Assembly (NCBI GenBank): GCA_964485235.1
Contig: CAZAIO010000009.1
Location: forward strand, 1-38,371
DNA: 38,371 nucleotides
Source of the DNA: CAZAIO01 sp964485235
GTDB taxonomy: Bacteria > Chloroflexota > Dehalococcoidia > GIF9 > UBA5629
Reading direction: 5' to 3'
Shown here: one piece after another, positions 6,422 to 15,069 of the stretch
How the letters are laid out: every line of letters begins with the position of its first letter
Position numbering within the stretch: the stretch's first letter is position 1
Made by a program: the position numbers and the translations under genes
Notes under the pieces: model-generated
The model's input: only the letters and a program-made list of their open reading frames with translations
Databases searched by the model: none
What the model was told of the DNA's origin: nothing

Positions 6422-8497
6422 GTGAGGACGTTTCCGCTCAATAAAGTAAGAAATATTGGAATCATTGCACATATTGATGCCGGTAAAACGACTGCTACCG
6501 AGCGGATCCTGTTTTATACCGGTCGTACCTATAAAGTCGGCGATGTCGATGATGGAACGACGGTAATGGACTGGATGCAGCAGGAGCGCGAACGGGGTAT
6601 CACTATTACCGCTGCGGCGACGACCTGTCAGTGGCATGACTACCGGATCAATATTATCGATACGCCGGGGCATGTCGACTTTACTGCTGAAGTGGAACGC
6701 AGTTTGCGGGTACTTGATGGAGGAGTGGTTATTCTCGATGCGGTGGCCGGTGTCGAAGCACAGTCGGAGACAGTCTGGAGACAGGCGGACCGGTACAAAG
6801 TGCCCCGTATATGTTTTATAAATAAAATGGACAGAATCGGTGCGGACTTCCAACGCACTATTGATATGATTGAAGAGCGTCTCAAGGCAAACACACTGCC
6901 TATTCAGCTTCCGCTTGGTAAAGAAAGCCAGTTTAAGGGAGTGATAGACCTTATCCATGAGAAGGCGCTGGTCTTTGCGGACCAGGCAGGAGTGCCGCCG
7001 GTTGAACAGCCCGTTTCCGAAGAAGATGCTGATTCGGTGAGGCTCTACCGGCAGAAAATGATCGAGAAGCTCGCAGAAAATGACGACCAGCTAATGCTGC
7101 TCTATCTGGACGAGAAAGATATTTTACCGGGCGACATTATTGCGGCTATACGGAGACTGACACTGGCAAACAGGATCGTGCCGATTTTATGCGGGACCGC
7201 ATTGAAGAATAAGGGTATACAACCGCTACTCGATGCGATTGAATTGTATTTGCCTGCACCGACTGATGTGCCGCCTGTGGCAGTTATCGATTGTAAGACC
7301 GGTGACCAGACGGTCAGAGAACCAAATGACGATGCCCCGTTTTCAGCGCTGGCTTTTAAGGTAGTCGCTGACCCGTTCATGGGCAGACTGGTCTATTTTC
7401 GGGTTTACTCCGGCAAAGTGAAAGCCGGGACCCAGATATTTAATTCTAGTAAAGGGGATAAGGAGCGCATCGGCAGAGTAGTACTCATGCATGCGAACCG
7501 GCGTGAAGAAGTTGAAATGGTTGATACGGGCTGTATTGCAGCAACCGTAGGCCTTAAGAATACCTTTACCGGAGATACGCTTTGCGATATCACTCATCCG
7601 GTCCTGTTGGAAGCGATAAAGTTTCCGGAACCTGTGATCTCACTGGCAGTCGAGCCGAAGAGCAAAGCCGACCAGGACAAACTGAGTGAAGCTTTGACCA
7701 AGCTCTCGGAAGAGGACCCGACGTTTAAAATTCACGGGGACAAAGAAACGGGTCAGATGATAATATCCGGAATGGGCGAACTGCATCTTGAAGTGCTGAT
7801 TGATCGCATACTGCACGAGTTCAATGTCAGCGTGAGGGTCGGGAATCCGCAGGTAGCCTATAAAGAGACCATTACAAAACAGGTGGAGTCCGAGGGTAAG
7901 TTTATACGCCAGTTCGGCGGAAGAGGTCAGTACGGTCACGTATGGCTGACAGTCGAGCCCGGAGAAAGGGGCAGCAAGTTCCTTTTCGTGAACAAGGTAA
8001 GGGGCGGCGCAATACCCAAGGAATATATACCGGCTATTGAAGTAGGAGTGAAAGAAGCGCTGGATAGCGGCATTATTGCGGGATATCCGGTTGTCGATGT
8101 GAAAGTCACATTGACCGACGGAAGCGTTCATGAAGTTGATTCGTCGGATATCGCTTTTAAAATGGCAGGATCGATCGCGGTGAAGGAAGCGTTACGTAAA
8201 GCGGCATCCGTACTGCTGGAACCGGTTATGGAACTGGAACTGGTCACGCCTGCTCAGTTCCTGGGTGATATAATCGGCGATTTGAATTCCAGAAGAGGAC
8301 ATGTAGATGGTATTGAAACGCACGGGGAGACCTGCGTGGTACGTTCGTTCATACCTCTTGCAGATACCTTTGGCTATGCGACCATGTTACGGTCTCAAAG
8401 CCAGGGGCGGGCGACTTATTCGCTGCAATTTCATCATTATCAGCAAGTACCTGTTGATTTGACAGATCAGATCACCGGTCGAGTACGAGGACGATAA
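6422..8497 (+). CDS. fusA: translation elongation factor G
   Basis: EF-G, the GTPase driving ribosomal translocation and, with RRF, recycling. Starting at GTG 6422 gives 691 residues and an N-terminus (MRTFPLNKVRNIGIIAHIDAGKTT-like) matching the family. An in-frame ATG at 6353, overlapping the rpsG stop, would add 23 residues without family similarity; GGGGA at 6406-6410 favours the later start, though it lies 11 bases away. GTPase motifs are complete: AHIDAGKTT (G1), RGITITAA (G2), DTPGH (G3), NKMD (G4), GTALK (G5). Domain IV and the C-terminal domain V are present ('RGQYGHVWL', 'MLRSQSQGRATYS'). No tuf gene follows, unlike the E. coli str operon. Confidence 0.97.
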   Translation: MRTFPLNKVRNIGIIAHIDAGKTTATERILFYTGRTYKVGDVDDGTTVMDWMQQERERGITITAAATTCQWHDYRINIIDTPGHVDFTAEVERSLRVLDGGVVILDAVAGVEAQSETVWRQADRYKVPRICFINKMDRIGADFQRTIDMIEERLKANTLPIQLPLGKESQFKGVIDLIHEKALVFADQAGVPPVEQPVSEEDADSVRLYRQKMIEKLAENDDQLMLLYLDEKDILPGDIIAAIRRLTLANRIVPILCGTALKNKGIQPLLDAIELYLPAPTDVPPVAVIDCKTGDQTVREPNDDAPFSALAFKVVADPFMGRLVYFRVYSGKVKAGTQIFNSSKGDKERIGRVVLMHANRREEVEMVDTGCIAATVGLKNTFTGDTLCDITHPVLLEAIKFPEPVISLAVEPKSKADQDKLSEALTKLSEEDPTFKIHGDKETGQMIISGMGELHLEVLIDRILHEFNVSVRVGNPQVAYKETITKQVESEGKFIRQFGGRGQYGHVWLTVEPGERGSKFLFVNKVRGGAIPKEYIPAIEVGVKEALDSGIIAGYPVVDVKVTLTDGSVHEVDSSDIAFKMAGSIAVKEALRKAASVLLEPVMELELVTPAQFLGDIIGDLNSRRGHVDGIETHGETCVVRSFIPLADTFGYATMLRSQSQGRATYSLQFHHYQQVPVDLTDQITGRVRGR

Positions 8498-8498
8498 T

Positions 8499-8807
8499 AT
8501 GCCGAAGCAAAAAATACGGATAAAAGTAAGCGGTTACGATCACAGGTTGGTTGACCAGTCGTCGCTGCAAATCGTAGAGACTGCGGAGCGTACCGGGGCG
8601 GTTGTCGCCGGACCAGTTCCGCTGCCCACGAAGATTGAAAAATTTTGTGTGATCCGTTCGCCTCACATTGACAAAGACTCGAGGGAGCAGTTTGAGATTC
8701 GCACGCATAAACGGGTCATTGACATTTTAGGCCCGACCACGAAGACAATCGATGCGCTTACACAGCTGCAATTGCCTTCGGGAGTAGAAGTAGATATCAG
8801 GTTGTAA
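8499..8807 (+). CDS. rpsJ: 30S ribosomal protein uS10 (NusE)
   Basis: A 102-residue S10 with the typical start MPKQKIRIKVSGYDHRL and the long hairpin region 'SPHIDKDSREQFEIRTHKR'. Besides its place in the 30S head it acts as NusE in antitermination with NusB. It begins one base after the fusA stop codon, joining the str and S10 operons without a break. Confidence 0.98.
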   Translation: MPKQKIRIKVSGYDHRLVDQSSLQIVETAERTGAVVAGPVPLPTKIEKFCVIRSPHIDKDSREQFEIRTHKRVIDILGPTTKTIDALTQLQLPSGVEVDIRL

Positions 8808-8813
8808 GAAGAG

Positions 8814-9431
8814 ATGGTTTCAGGATTACTTGGAAAAAAATTAGGTATGACCCAGCTCTATAAAGAGGGCGCAGAAGTAGTGGTAACTGCTATCGAGGCA
8901 GGGCCGTGTTTTGTGGTGCAGGTGAAAACTCAGGAGAAAGACGGCTACAGCGCGGTGCAGCTTGGTTTCGAGGATTCCAAGCGTTTGAACTCGCCGCAAA
9001 AAGGGCATCAGAAGGATGTCGGCCGGTTTAAGCACCTCCGTGAGTTCAAGGTAAAAGAGGGTGACGCGGTCGAAAAAGGGATGAAGGTGGATATCGATAT
9101 GTTTAAAGCGGGTGATGTGGTCGACGTCATCGGTATTTCAAAGGGGAAAGGTTTTGCCGGTGGAATGAAACGCCATCATTTTAAAGGCGGTCCGAAAACG
9201 CATGGTCAGTCCGATCGTCATCGGGCACCGGGCTCGATCGGTTCAGGAACCACACCGGGGCGTGTAATCAAAGGGCTCCGTATGGCGGGACATATGGGCA
9301 ATGAAAGGGTAACAGTACGGAACCTTCAGATTGTCGATGTCGACCCGGAAAATCACATCCTCTTAGTGAAAGGCGCAGTGCCGGGCTATAATAAAGGCCT
9401 GTTAATGATAAATAAAGCTGATGAGGTCTAG
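8814..9431 (+). CDS. rplC: 50S ribosomal protein uL3
   Basis: A 205-residue early-assembly 23S-rRNA-binding protein near the peptidyl transferase centre. The signature extension 'FKGGPKTHGQSDRHRAPGSIG' is present; its Gln is the residue methylated by PrmB in E. coli. The ATG is six bases after the rpsJ stop, preceded by AAGAAGAG. Confidence 0.98.
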   Translation: MVSGLLGKKLGMTQLYKEGAEVVVTAIEAGPCFVVQVKTQEKDGYSAVQLGFEDSKRLNSPQKGHQKDVGRFKHLREFKVKEGDAVEKGMKVDIDMFKAGDVVDVIGISKGKGFAGGMKRHHFKGGPKTHGQSDRHRAPGSIGSGTTPGRVIKGLRMAGHMGNERVTVRNLQIVDVDPENHILLVKGAVPGYNKGLLMINKADEV

Positions 9432-9437
9432 TCGCTG

Positions 9438-10088
9438 GTGAAAGTTGACGTTTATAATACTACAGGAAAAGTCGTAAAACAGATAGAGATACGCGATGAC
9501 GTGTTCGGTGTTACACCGAATGAAGCGGTGTTACATCAGGCTTTGGTAAGGCAGCTTGCCAACCGCCGTACAGGAACAGCGGATACAAAGACCCGCGGCG
9601 AAGTCAACAAGAGCGGTAAAAAGCTCTTTGCGCAGAAGCATACCGGTAGAGCAAGGCGGGGAAGTGCGAAAACACCGTTATTGAAAGGCGGTGGAGTGGT
9701 ATTCGGTCCGCATCCCCGGAGCTATAATCAGGATATGCCCAGGAAAATGCATCGTATTGCCCTGCGGTCGGCGCTTTCGGTTAAGGTTGCAGACGGCAGG
9801 TTTAAAGTAATTGAAGAACTTGAATTTGCCGAACCTAAAACAAAGCAAATGCTCGATATTTTGATCGCGTTGGAGATTGGTGATTCGGTAATCGTCGCCA
9901 CAGAGGGAGTGGACTATAATCTGGTAAAATCGGCGAGGAACATTCCGGCTGTAAAGACTATGCCCGCTAATCTTCTTAATGTAGCGGACTTATTTTCACA
10001 TAAAGTGTTATTGATAACCGAAGAGGCGATAAAGCAGGTGGAGAAGCTGTGGGGAGAGCAAACTGTTCCGGAAAAAGTAGCGGAATAA
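9438..10088 (+). CDS. rplD: 50S ribosomal protein uL4
   Basis: A 216-residue L4, starting at GTG 9438 six bases after rplC. The tunnel-lining loop 'KKLFAQKHTGRARRGSAKTPLLKGGG' region is intact (about residues 56-81). In E. coli L4 also autoregulates the S10 operon; no S10-type leader is present upstream of rpsJ here because that gene abuts fusA. Confidence 0.97.
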   Translation: MKVDVYNTTGKVVKQIEIRDDVFGVTPNEAVLHQALVRQLANRRTGTADTKTRGEVNKSGKKLFAQKHTGRARRGSAKTPLLKGGGVVFGPHPRSYNQDMPRKMHRIALRSALSVKVADGRFKVIEELEFAEPKTKQMLDILIALEIGDSVIVATEGVDYNLVKSARNIPAVKTMPANLLNVADLFSHKVLLITEEAIKQVEKLWGEQTVPEKVAE

Positions 10089-10118
10089 ATCATAATATAA
10101 TTATGGGAAGCGGCTAAA

Positions 10119-10403
10119 GTGCATTTATATGAAGTATTAAGAAGACCATTGATCACGGAGAAGACGACTTTTCTCGCGGAGCGCAGCAGCTACGCATTTG
10201 AAGTGGCGCAGAAATCAACCAAGCCGCAGATCAAACAGGCGGTCGAGAAGTCGTTTAAGGTAAAAGTGCTAAAGGTGAACGTGATGACCGTGCCCGGCAA
10301 ATTAAAAAGAGTGGGCAAACGGTTTGTTACGACTCCTTCATGGAGAAAAGCGGTAGTCACCCTGTCACCGGGTGATAAAATTGAATTCTTTGAAGGTGTA
10401 TAG
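10119..10403 (+). CDS. rplW: 50S ribosomal protein uL23
   Basis: A 94-residue L23, starting at GTG 10119 with 'HLYEVLRRPLITEKTT'. It forms part of the tunnel exit that docks signal recognition particle and trigger factor. The extended loop 'VMTVPGKLKRVGKRFVT' is present. The 30-bp gap from rplD is longer than its neighbours'. Confidence 0.97.
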   Translation: MHLYEVLRRPLITEKTTFLAERSSYAFEVAQKSTKPQIKQAVEKSFKVKVLKVNVMTVPGKLKRVGKRFVTTPSWRKAVVTLSPGDKIEFFEGV

Positions 10404-10418
10404 AACAGGGGCATTATA

Positions 10419-10514
10419 TTGGGTTCCGTAGTTAAGAAACGTAGAAAAAAGATGGCCAAACATAAGCATCGGAAGCTTATCAAAAAGAACCGATGGCAAC
10501 GAAGGCATCCATAA
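10419..10514 (+). CDS. bS22-like (AURKAIP1/COX24-domain) mini ribosomal protein
   Basis: A 31-codon gene starting at TTG 10419, with AGGGG ten bases upstream and TAA at 10512-10514. The product begins MGSVVKKRRKKMAKHKHRKL and ends KKNRWQRRHP: 19 of 31 residues are Lys, Arg or His. This matches the AURKAIP1/COX24 domain shared by mycobacterial bS22 (which starts MGSVIKKRRKRM) and mitochondrial mS38, a small-subunit protein lying near the decoding centre. It fills the gap between rplW and rplB in the same direction with 15-16 bp on each side, so it is surely co-transcribed and co-regulated with ribosomal proteins. Its short length makes it invisible to most gene callers. An alternative start at the internal ATG (codon 12) would remove the conserved GSV..KRR segment. 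Confidence 0.88.
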   Translation: MGSVVKKRRKKMAKHKHRKLIKKNRWQRRHP

Positions 10515-10530
10515 GTAGAGGAGTTTTATT

Positions 10531-11358
10531 TTGGCTTTGAAAACTTATCGTCCGACCTCGCCGACAAGAAGAGGTATGGTAAGTCCTTCGTTTGAAGAGA
10601 TAACGAAGAACAAACCGGAGAAGTCGTTGTTGAAACCGCTCCGCAAGTCGGGCGGGAGGAACAACAGAGGCGTAGTGACCGTACGTCATATCGGCGGTGG
10701 ATCGAAAAGACAGTTACGAATCATTGATTTTAAAAGAGATAAGATCGGCGTTCCCGGTAAAGTGGCGGCTATAGAATATGACCCGAACCGTTCTGCGAGG
10801 ATCGCTCTCATTCATTATGCCGACGGCGACAAGAGATATGTTCTCGCGCCGCTTGGACTTAATGTAGGGCATACGGTTCAGACCGGTGATAATGTGGAAG
10901 TAAAGCCCGGGAATACATTACCGCTGGGCTCGATACCTTCGGGAACGCTTATACATAATATCGAACTTCAACCGGGTAAAGGCGGGCAGATCGTTCGGAG
11001 CGCGGGAGTGGTAGCACAGCTGCTGGGAAAAGAGGGCAATTATTCGCTCATCCGCCTGCCGTCGGGAGAAATGAGACGTTTTCTGGTCACCTGTATGGCT
11101 ACGGTCGGACAGGTGGGCAATCTTGAGCACAGAGGGACCCGGCTGGGTAAAGCCGGCCGGACCAGGTGGTTGGGACGGCGGCCCAAGGTCCGCGGTTCAG
11201 CTATGACTCCCCGGGACCATCCTCATGGTGGTGGAGAAGGAAGAGCACCGAGAGGTATGGCACCGAAGACACCTTGGGGCAAACCTGCACTGGGATATAA
11301 GACCCGGGGTCGTAAAGCGTCAGACAGGTTGATCGTCAGACGGAGAAAAGTAGAGTAA
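10531..11358 (+). CDS. rplB: 50S ribosomal protein uL2
   Basis: A 275-residue L2, required for subunit association and peptidyl transferase assembly. It starts at TTG 10531 (AGAGGAG just upstream) with 'ALKTYRPTSPTRRGM'. The universally conserved 'DHPHGGGEGRAPRG' near residue 230 is intact, including the functionally important histidine. Confidence 0.98.
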   Translation: MALKTYRPTSPTRRGMVSPSFEEITKNKPEKSLLKPLRKSGGRNNRGVVTVRHIGGGSKRQLRIIDFKRDKIGVPGKVAAIEYDPNRSARIALIHYADGDKRYVLAPLGLNVGHTVQTGDNVEVKPGNTLPLGSIPSGTLIHNIELQPGKGGQIVRSAGVVAQLLGKEGNYSLIRLPSGEMRRFLVTCMATVGQVGNLEHRGTRLGKAGRTRWLGRRPKVRGSAMTPRDHPHGGGEGRAPRGMAPKTPWGKPALGYKTRGRKASDRLIVRRRKVE

Positions 11359-11379
11359 TACCCGGGAGGTAGGTACGGT

Positions 11380-11673
11380 ATGTCACGTTCGGCAAGCAAA
11401 GGTCCGTATTGTAATGAGAAATTACTGAAAAAAATTGAAAGGCTGAATAGTACAGGAGAGAGAACGGTAATTAAAACATGGGCTCGGTCCTCTACTATTA
11501 TGCCTGAAATGATTGGGCATACGCTCGGTGTCCATGATGGGCGACGGCATGTGCCTATTTATATCACAGAGAACATGGTTGGGCATAAACTGGGAGAATT
11601 TGCGATAACAAGGACGTTTCGCGGTCATGTCAGTAAAGCCCAGGTAACCGTGCAGGCAAGAAAAAAGAAGTAG
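11380..11673 (+). CDS. rpsS: 30S ribosomal protein uS19
   Basis: A 97-residue S19 that binds the 16S head with S13. Typical landmarks are 'MSRSASKGPYCNEKLLKKI', 'TWARSSTIMPEMIGHT' and 'HKLGEFAITRTFRGH'. CCGGGAGGT supplies the ribosome-binding site. Confidence 0.98.
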   Translation: MSRSASKGPYCNEKLLKKIERLNSTGERTVIKTWARSSTIMPEMIGHTLGVHDGRRHVPIYITENMVGHKLGEFAITRTFRGHVSKAQVTVQARKKK

Positions 11674-11683
11674 TTAGAAGACG

Positions 11684-12022
11684 ATGAAAGTAAAAGCGAT
11701 AGGAAATGGTATAGGCATTCCACCCCGTAAGGTTAAATTAATTGTCGATATGGTACGGGGTAAGCCGGTCGAACAAGCGCTGGCTATTCTAAAGTTTGTC
11801 CCTTCTCCTGCAGCGCGTGCTGTAGCAAAGGTGATTAAATCGGCGGCTTCAAATGCCGAGAACAACTATGAAATGATGCTGTCCGATCTGAAGGTTGTGG
11901 AAATTCATGCCAATGAAGGGCGTACATTGAAACGGTTTCGCCCGCAGGGCAGGGGCCGGGTAAGTCCGATCCTGAAACGCTCCACAAATATCTTAGTATC
12001 TGTTTCCGAGGGGGAAAAATAA
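11684..12022 (+). CDS. rplV: 50S ribosomal protein uL22
   Basis: A 112-residue L22 with the tunnel-lining beta-hairpin 'RTLKRFRPQGRGRVSPI' near the C-terminus (site of macrolide-resistance changes in other bacteria; nothing unusual seen). Its TAA is followed with no spacer by the GTG of rpsC. Confidence 0.98.
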   Translation: MKVKAIGNGIGIPPRKVKLIVDMVRGKPVEQALAILKFVPSPAARAVAKVIKSAASNAENNYEMMLSDLKVVEIHANEGRTLKRFRPQGRGRVSPILKRSTNILVSVSEGEK

Positions 12023-12709
12023 GTGGGTCATAAAGTACATCCATACGGTTTTCGAATTGGGATTACGCGTGATTGGCAGGCGAAATGGTTCGACAGGAAA
12101 CACTATACTGAATTTTTACAAGAAGACCTTAAGCTGCGCGCTATTGTGCGGAAATCGTGTCGTGACGGTGGTGTAGCCAATGTTGAAATCGACCGACAGG
12201 GAATAGATATAGTGGTTACTATTTTCTCATCGCGTCCCGGCGTGGTCATCGGTCGCGGCGGTCAGCGCGCAGAGGAATTACGAAAGTTGCTGGAAGAAGC
12301 GTGCGGGAAAAAAGTACGCCTTTCGGTAAAAGAAGTTGAACAGCCTGAGCTGGAAGCAGTACTGGTGGCGCAGAATGTCGCCGACCAGATCGAACACAGA
12401 GTAGCATTCCGGCGTGCGATGAAGCAGGCTGCGTTCCGTACCATGCAGGCAGGCGCAAAAGGGATAAAGATAATGTGCAGCGGCAGGCTGGGCGGCAACG
12501 AAATCGCGAGGACAGAACATACGCGGCAGGGGCGGTTACCGTTACATACGATAAGCGCTGATATAAGCTATGGGCTTGCCGAAGCTCATACAACCATGGG
12601 ACATATCGGGGTGAAGGTGTGGATCTATCGAGGAGATGTTCTTCCTGAAGTAAGGAGAGAAAGTGTTACAGCCGAAGAGAGTCAAGTATCGCAAGACGCA
12701 CAAGGGTAA
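12023..12709 (+). CDS. rpsC: 30S ribosomal protein uS3
   Basis: A 228-residue S3 of the mRNA entry channel, beginning at GTG 12023 directly after the rplV stop; GAGGGGG inside rplV is the ribosome-binding site. The KH domain shows its GxxG loop in 'RPGVVIGRGGQRAEEL', and the C-terminal domain has 'GRLGGNEIARTEHTRQGRLPLH'. The last 47 bases overlap the start of rplP in another frame, an unusually long overlap for this operon. Confidence 0.98.
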   Translation: MGHKVHPYGFRIGITRDWQAKWFDRKHYTEFLQEDLKLRAIVRKSCRDGGVANVEIDRQGIDIVVTIFSSRPGVVIGRGGQRAEELRKLLEEACGKKVRLSVKEVEQPELEAVLVAQNVADQIEHRVAFRRAMKQAAFRTMQAGAKGIKIMCSGRLGGNEIARTEHTRQGRLPLHTISADISYGLAEAHTTMGHIGVKVWIYRGDVLPEVRRESVTAEESQVSQDAQG

Positions 12710-13094
12710 GCGTCGAGGTAAAGCGCATGCAGGAAATACTGTAGTATTCGGAGAATTCGGACTACAGGCAACGGAAACATGCTGGATGACTGCGAGGCAG
12801 ATAGAATCTGCCCGGCGTGTTATGGTGCGTTATTTAAGACGTGGCGGTAAAATGTGGATACGTGTCTTCCCCGATAAATCTGTTACGAAAAAACCGGCGG
12901 AAACGAGGATGGGAAGCGGAAAGGGAGCTCCGGACCACTGGGTAGCAGTAATAAAGCCGGGGAGAATGTTATTTGAAATAAGCGGTATCAGAGAAAGCAT
13001 GGCTCAGGAAGCAATGCATCTGGCATCGTATAAATTACCGATTTCTACAAGGTTTGTGGTGAAGGAAGGTTTCGGTAGCGGAGGGCAAAGTTGA
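12663..13094 (+). CDS. rplP: 50S ribosomal protein uL16
   Basis: A 143-residue L16, positioned at the A-site/5S interface. The GTG at 12663 gives the canonical MLQPKRVKYRKTHKG, so the 47-bp overlap with rpsC is real rather than a start-choice artefact. AAGGAGAG just upstream is the ribosome-binding site. The conserved arginine-containing loop 'GSGKGAPDHWVAVIKPG' is present. Confidence 0.97.
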   Translation: MLQPKRVKYRKTHKGKRRGKAHAGNTVVFGEFGLQATETCWMTARQIESARRVMVRYLRRGGKMWIRVFPDKSVTKKPAETRMGSGKGAPDHWVAVIKPGRMLFEISGIRESMAQEAMHLASYKLPISTRFVVKEGFGSGGQS

Positions 13095-13288
13095 AGATAG
13101 AAGAGATCAGATCGCTTGGTAATACGGAATTAGTAAAACGCCTGGAAGAGGCACATAAAGAGCTCTTCAATCTACGTTTTCGTGCATCGACAAGGCAACT
13201 TGCAAACCACCGTGAAATACCGAGAGTAAAAAAGACGATTGCAAGAATGGAAACGGTACTAAGAGAAAGGGAGCTTGGGATACGATAG
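13091..13288 (+). CDS. rpmC: 50S ribosomal protein uL29
   Basis: A 65-residue helical hairpin protein next to L23 at the tunnel exit. It starts at TTG 13091 in a TTGA overlap with the rplP stop, which implies translational coupling. 'KELFNLRFRASTRQLANHREI' is the family core. Confidence 0.96.
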   Translation: MKIEEIRSLGNTELVKRLEEAHKELFNLRFRASTRQLANHREIPRVKKTIARMETVLRERELGIR

Positions 13289-13291
13289 GCT

Positions 13292-13597
13292 ATGGAGAAC
13301 GTACATAAAAAAGTAAGGACGGGTACAGTAATAAGCGATAAAATGGACAAGACCGTAATAGTCCTGGTTCAGAGCTTGCGGCGGCATCCGTTATACAAAA
13401 AAGTAGTCAAACATACATCCAAATTCAAAGCTCATGATGCGGACAATGCCTGTAAGATGGGCGATCTGGTAAAGATAATAGAGACCCGGCCGCTGTCCAA
13501 AGACAAGCGGTGGCGCGTAGTTGAGATAATCCGGAGAAAAGAAGTGGCCGAGATTAAACCAACAGAAATAGATGAGATTTCATCAGAGGTAACGTAA
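13292..13597 (+). CDS. rpsQ: 30S ribosomal protein uS17
   Basis: A 101-residue S17, an OB-fold primary binder of 16S rRNA. The core is 'GTVISDKMDKTVIVLVQSLRRHPLYKKVVKHTSKF', with 'IIETRPLSKDKRWRVVEI' following. It has about 15 residues more at the C-terminus (acidic, ending 'DEISSEVT') than compact S17 proteins. Confidence 0.97.
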   Translation: MENVHKKVRTGTVISDKMDKTVIVLVQSLRRHPLYKKVVKHTSKFKAHDADNACKMGDLVKIIETRPLSKDKRWRVVEIIRRKEVAEIKPTEIDEISSEVT

Positions 13598-13598
13598 A

Positions 13599-13967
13599 GT
13601 GATTCAGCCTTCTACTCGACTTAAAGTAGCTGATAATACAGGAGCGCGACAGGTAATGTGCATCGGGGTTCCCGGTGGGACGAGGCGAAGATACGCTTAT
13701 GTCGGCGATATCATTATGGTAACGGTAAAGCGGGCAATACCCGGGGGTATGGTGAAGAAAGGTGATGTCACCAAGGCGGTTGTCGTGAGGGTGGCCAATA
13801 AATTTCACCGCCAGGACGGCACATTCGTGAAATTCGACGAAAACGCAGCGGTATTGCTTGATGATAAGAATAATCCCAAGGGCACCCGTATTTTCGGCCC
13901 TGTGGCACGGGAACTGAGGGATAAAAACTTTGTAAAAATAGTATCGCTGGCGCCGGAGGTTCTGTAA
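13599..13967 (+). CDS. rplN: 50S ribosomal protein uL14
   Basis: A 122-residue L14, starting at GTG 13599 one base after the rpsQ stop. It contributes to intersubunit bridges and the docking site for the silencing factor RsfS. 'MIQPSTRLKVADNTGARQVMC' and 'RIFGPVARELRDKNFVKIVSLAPEVL' are typical ends. Confidence 0.98.
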   Translation: MIQPSTRLKVADNTGARQVMCIGVPGGTRRRYAYVGDIIMVTVKRAIPGGMVKKGDVTKAVVVRVANKFHRQDGTFVKFDENAAVLLDDKNNPKGTRIFGPVARELRDKNFVKIVSLAPEVL

Positions 13968-13968
13968 G

Positions 13969-14280
13969 ATGAAGATCAGAAAGAATGATACTGTACTGGC
14001 GATTGCCGGCAAAGACAAAGGGAAAAGAGGCAAAGTGCGCAGAGCATTGCCTGTTAAGAATAAGGTAATCGTTGATGGAATGAATGTGCTCAAGCGCCAT
14101 TCACGGACGAAAGGGCAGGCTCGACAGGGCGGTATTATCGATATGGAAATGCCGTTCAATGTATCGAACGTGATGCTTATTTGCAATAAATGTGATAAAC
14201 CGACTCGTGTCGGATATCGGATCCTTGATGACGGTAAAAAGGCAAGAATATGCCGGAACTGTCATGAAAATATAGACTAA
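13969..14280 (+). CDS. rplX: 50S ribosomal protein uL24 with C-terminal four-cysteine ribbon
   Basis: A 103-residue assembly initiator for the large subunit. The KOW motif is at the N-terminus ('VLAIAGKDKGKRGKVRR'). The C-terminus carries CNKC and CRNC pairs, the zinc-ribbon-like form seen in many bacterial L24 proteins. It starts one base after rplN. Confidence 0.97.
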   Translation: MKIRKNDTVLAIAGKDKGKRGKVRRALPVKNKVIVDGMNVLKRHSRTKGQARQGGIIDMEMPFNVSNVMLICNKCDKPTRVGYRILDDGKKARICRNCHENID

Positions 14281-14300
14281 GAAAAGGATGTAGACAGAGG

Positions 14301-14864
14301 ATGTCTCGTTTAATAGAGAAATATCGTAAAGAAACGGTGCCGGAGTTGATGGCAGAGTTCGGATATACCAGTGTAATGCAGGTACCGAAACTGGAGAAAA
14401 TCGTCCTGAACATGGGGCTGGGCGAGGCGATACAGAACCCCAAAGCGCTGGAAGCGGCGGAGAAGGACCTGGTCGCAATCGCAGGGCAGCACCCTGTTAT
14501 AACGCGAGCGAAAAAACCGATTTCAGCGTTCAAGCTCAGGCAAGGGTTACCGATCGGCATGATGGTAACGTTGCGCGGCAGAAGAATGTACGAGTTTTTT
14601 GATAAACTGGTGAATATAGTACTGCCACGTATCAGGGATTTTCAGGGTGTACCGATCTCATTTGATGGACATGGTAACTTCACGATGGGGATGAAGGAGC
14701 AGGTAGTCTTTCCGGAAATCGACTATGATAAGGTAGATAAAATACGGGGATTTCAGATAGTAATCGCAACTACCGCGAAGAGCGATGAAGAAGGAAGGAA
14801 GCTCCTCTCGGCGATGGGTATGCCTTTTGTAAGAGAGCAGCAAGTCGGAGCGAAGAATGGCTAA
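14301..14864 (+). CDS. rplE: 50S ribosomal protein uL5
   Basis: A 187-residue L5 that binds 5S rRNA and contacts S13 across the subunit interface. Landmarks are 'KIVLNMGLGEA', 'RAKKPISAFKLRQGLPIG' and 'IRDFQGVP'. AGAGG nine bases before the ATG. Its last eight bases overlap rpsN. Confidence 0.98.
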   Translation: MSRLIEKYRKETVPELMAEFGYTSVMQVPKLEKIVLNMGLGEAIQNPKALEAAEKDLVAIAGQHPVITRAKKPISAFKLRQGLPIGMMVTLRGRRMYEFFDKLVNIVLPRIRDFQGVPISFDGHGNFTMGMKEQVVFPEIDYDKVDKIRGFQIVIATTAKSDEEGRKLLSAMGMPFVREQQVGAKNG

Positions 14865-15042
14865 ATTATCGAAAGTAATCAAATCACAACGGCCGACGAA
14901 ATACAGGGTACAGCAACATAACCGCTGTAAGTTATGCGGAAGGCCGCGGGCATACATACGTAAGTTCGGCCTGTGTCGTATCTGTTTCAGGACACTGGCT
15001 TTAAAGGGAGAAATACCAGGCGTGAGGAAATCGAGCTGGTAG
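14857..15042 (+). CDS. rpsN: 30S ribosomal protein uS14, zinc-binding short type
   Basis: A 61-residue S14 of the C+ type: CKLC and CRIC pairs form the zinc site, and the end 'LKGEIPGVRKSSW' is typical. It binds the 16S head. The ATG overlaps the rplE stop region by eight bases. Confidence 0.98.
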   Translation: MAKLSKVIKSQRPTKYRVQQHNRCKLCGRPRAYIRKFGLCRICFRTLALKGEIPGVRKSSW

Positions 15043-15069
15043 AGAGAATTTAAGGGAGAACTGTAATTT

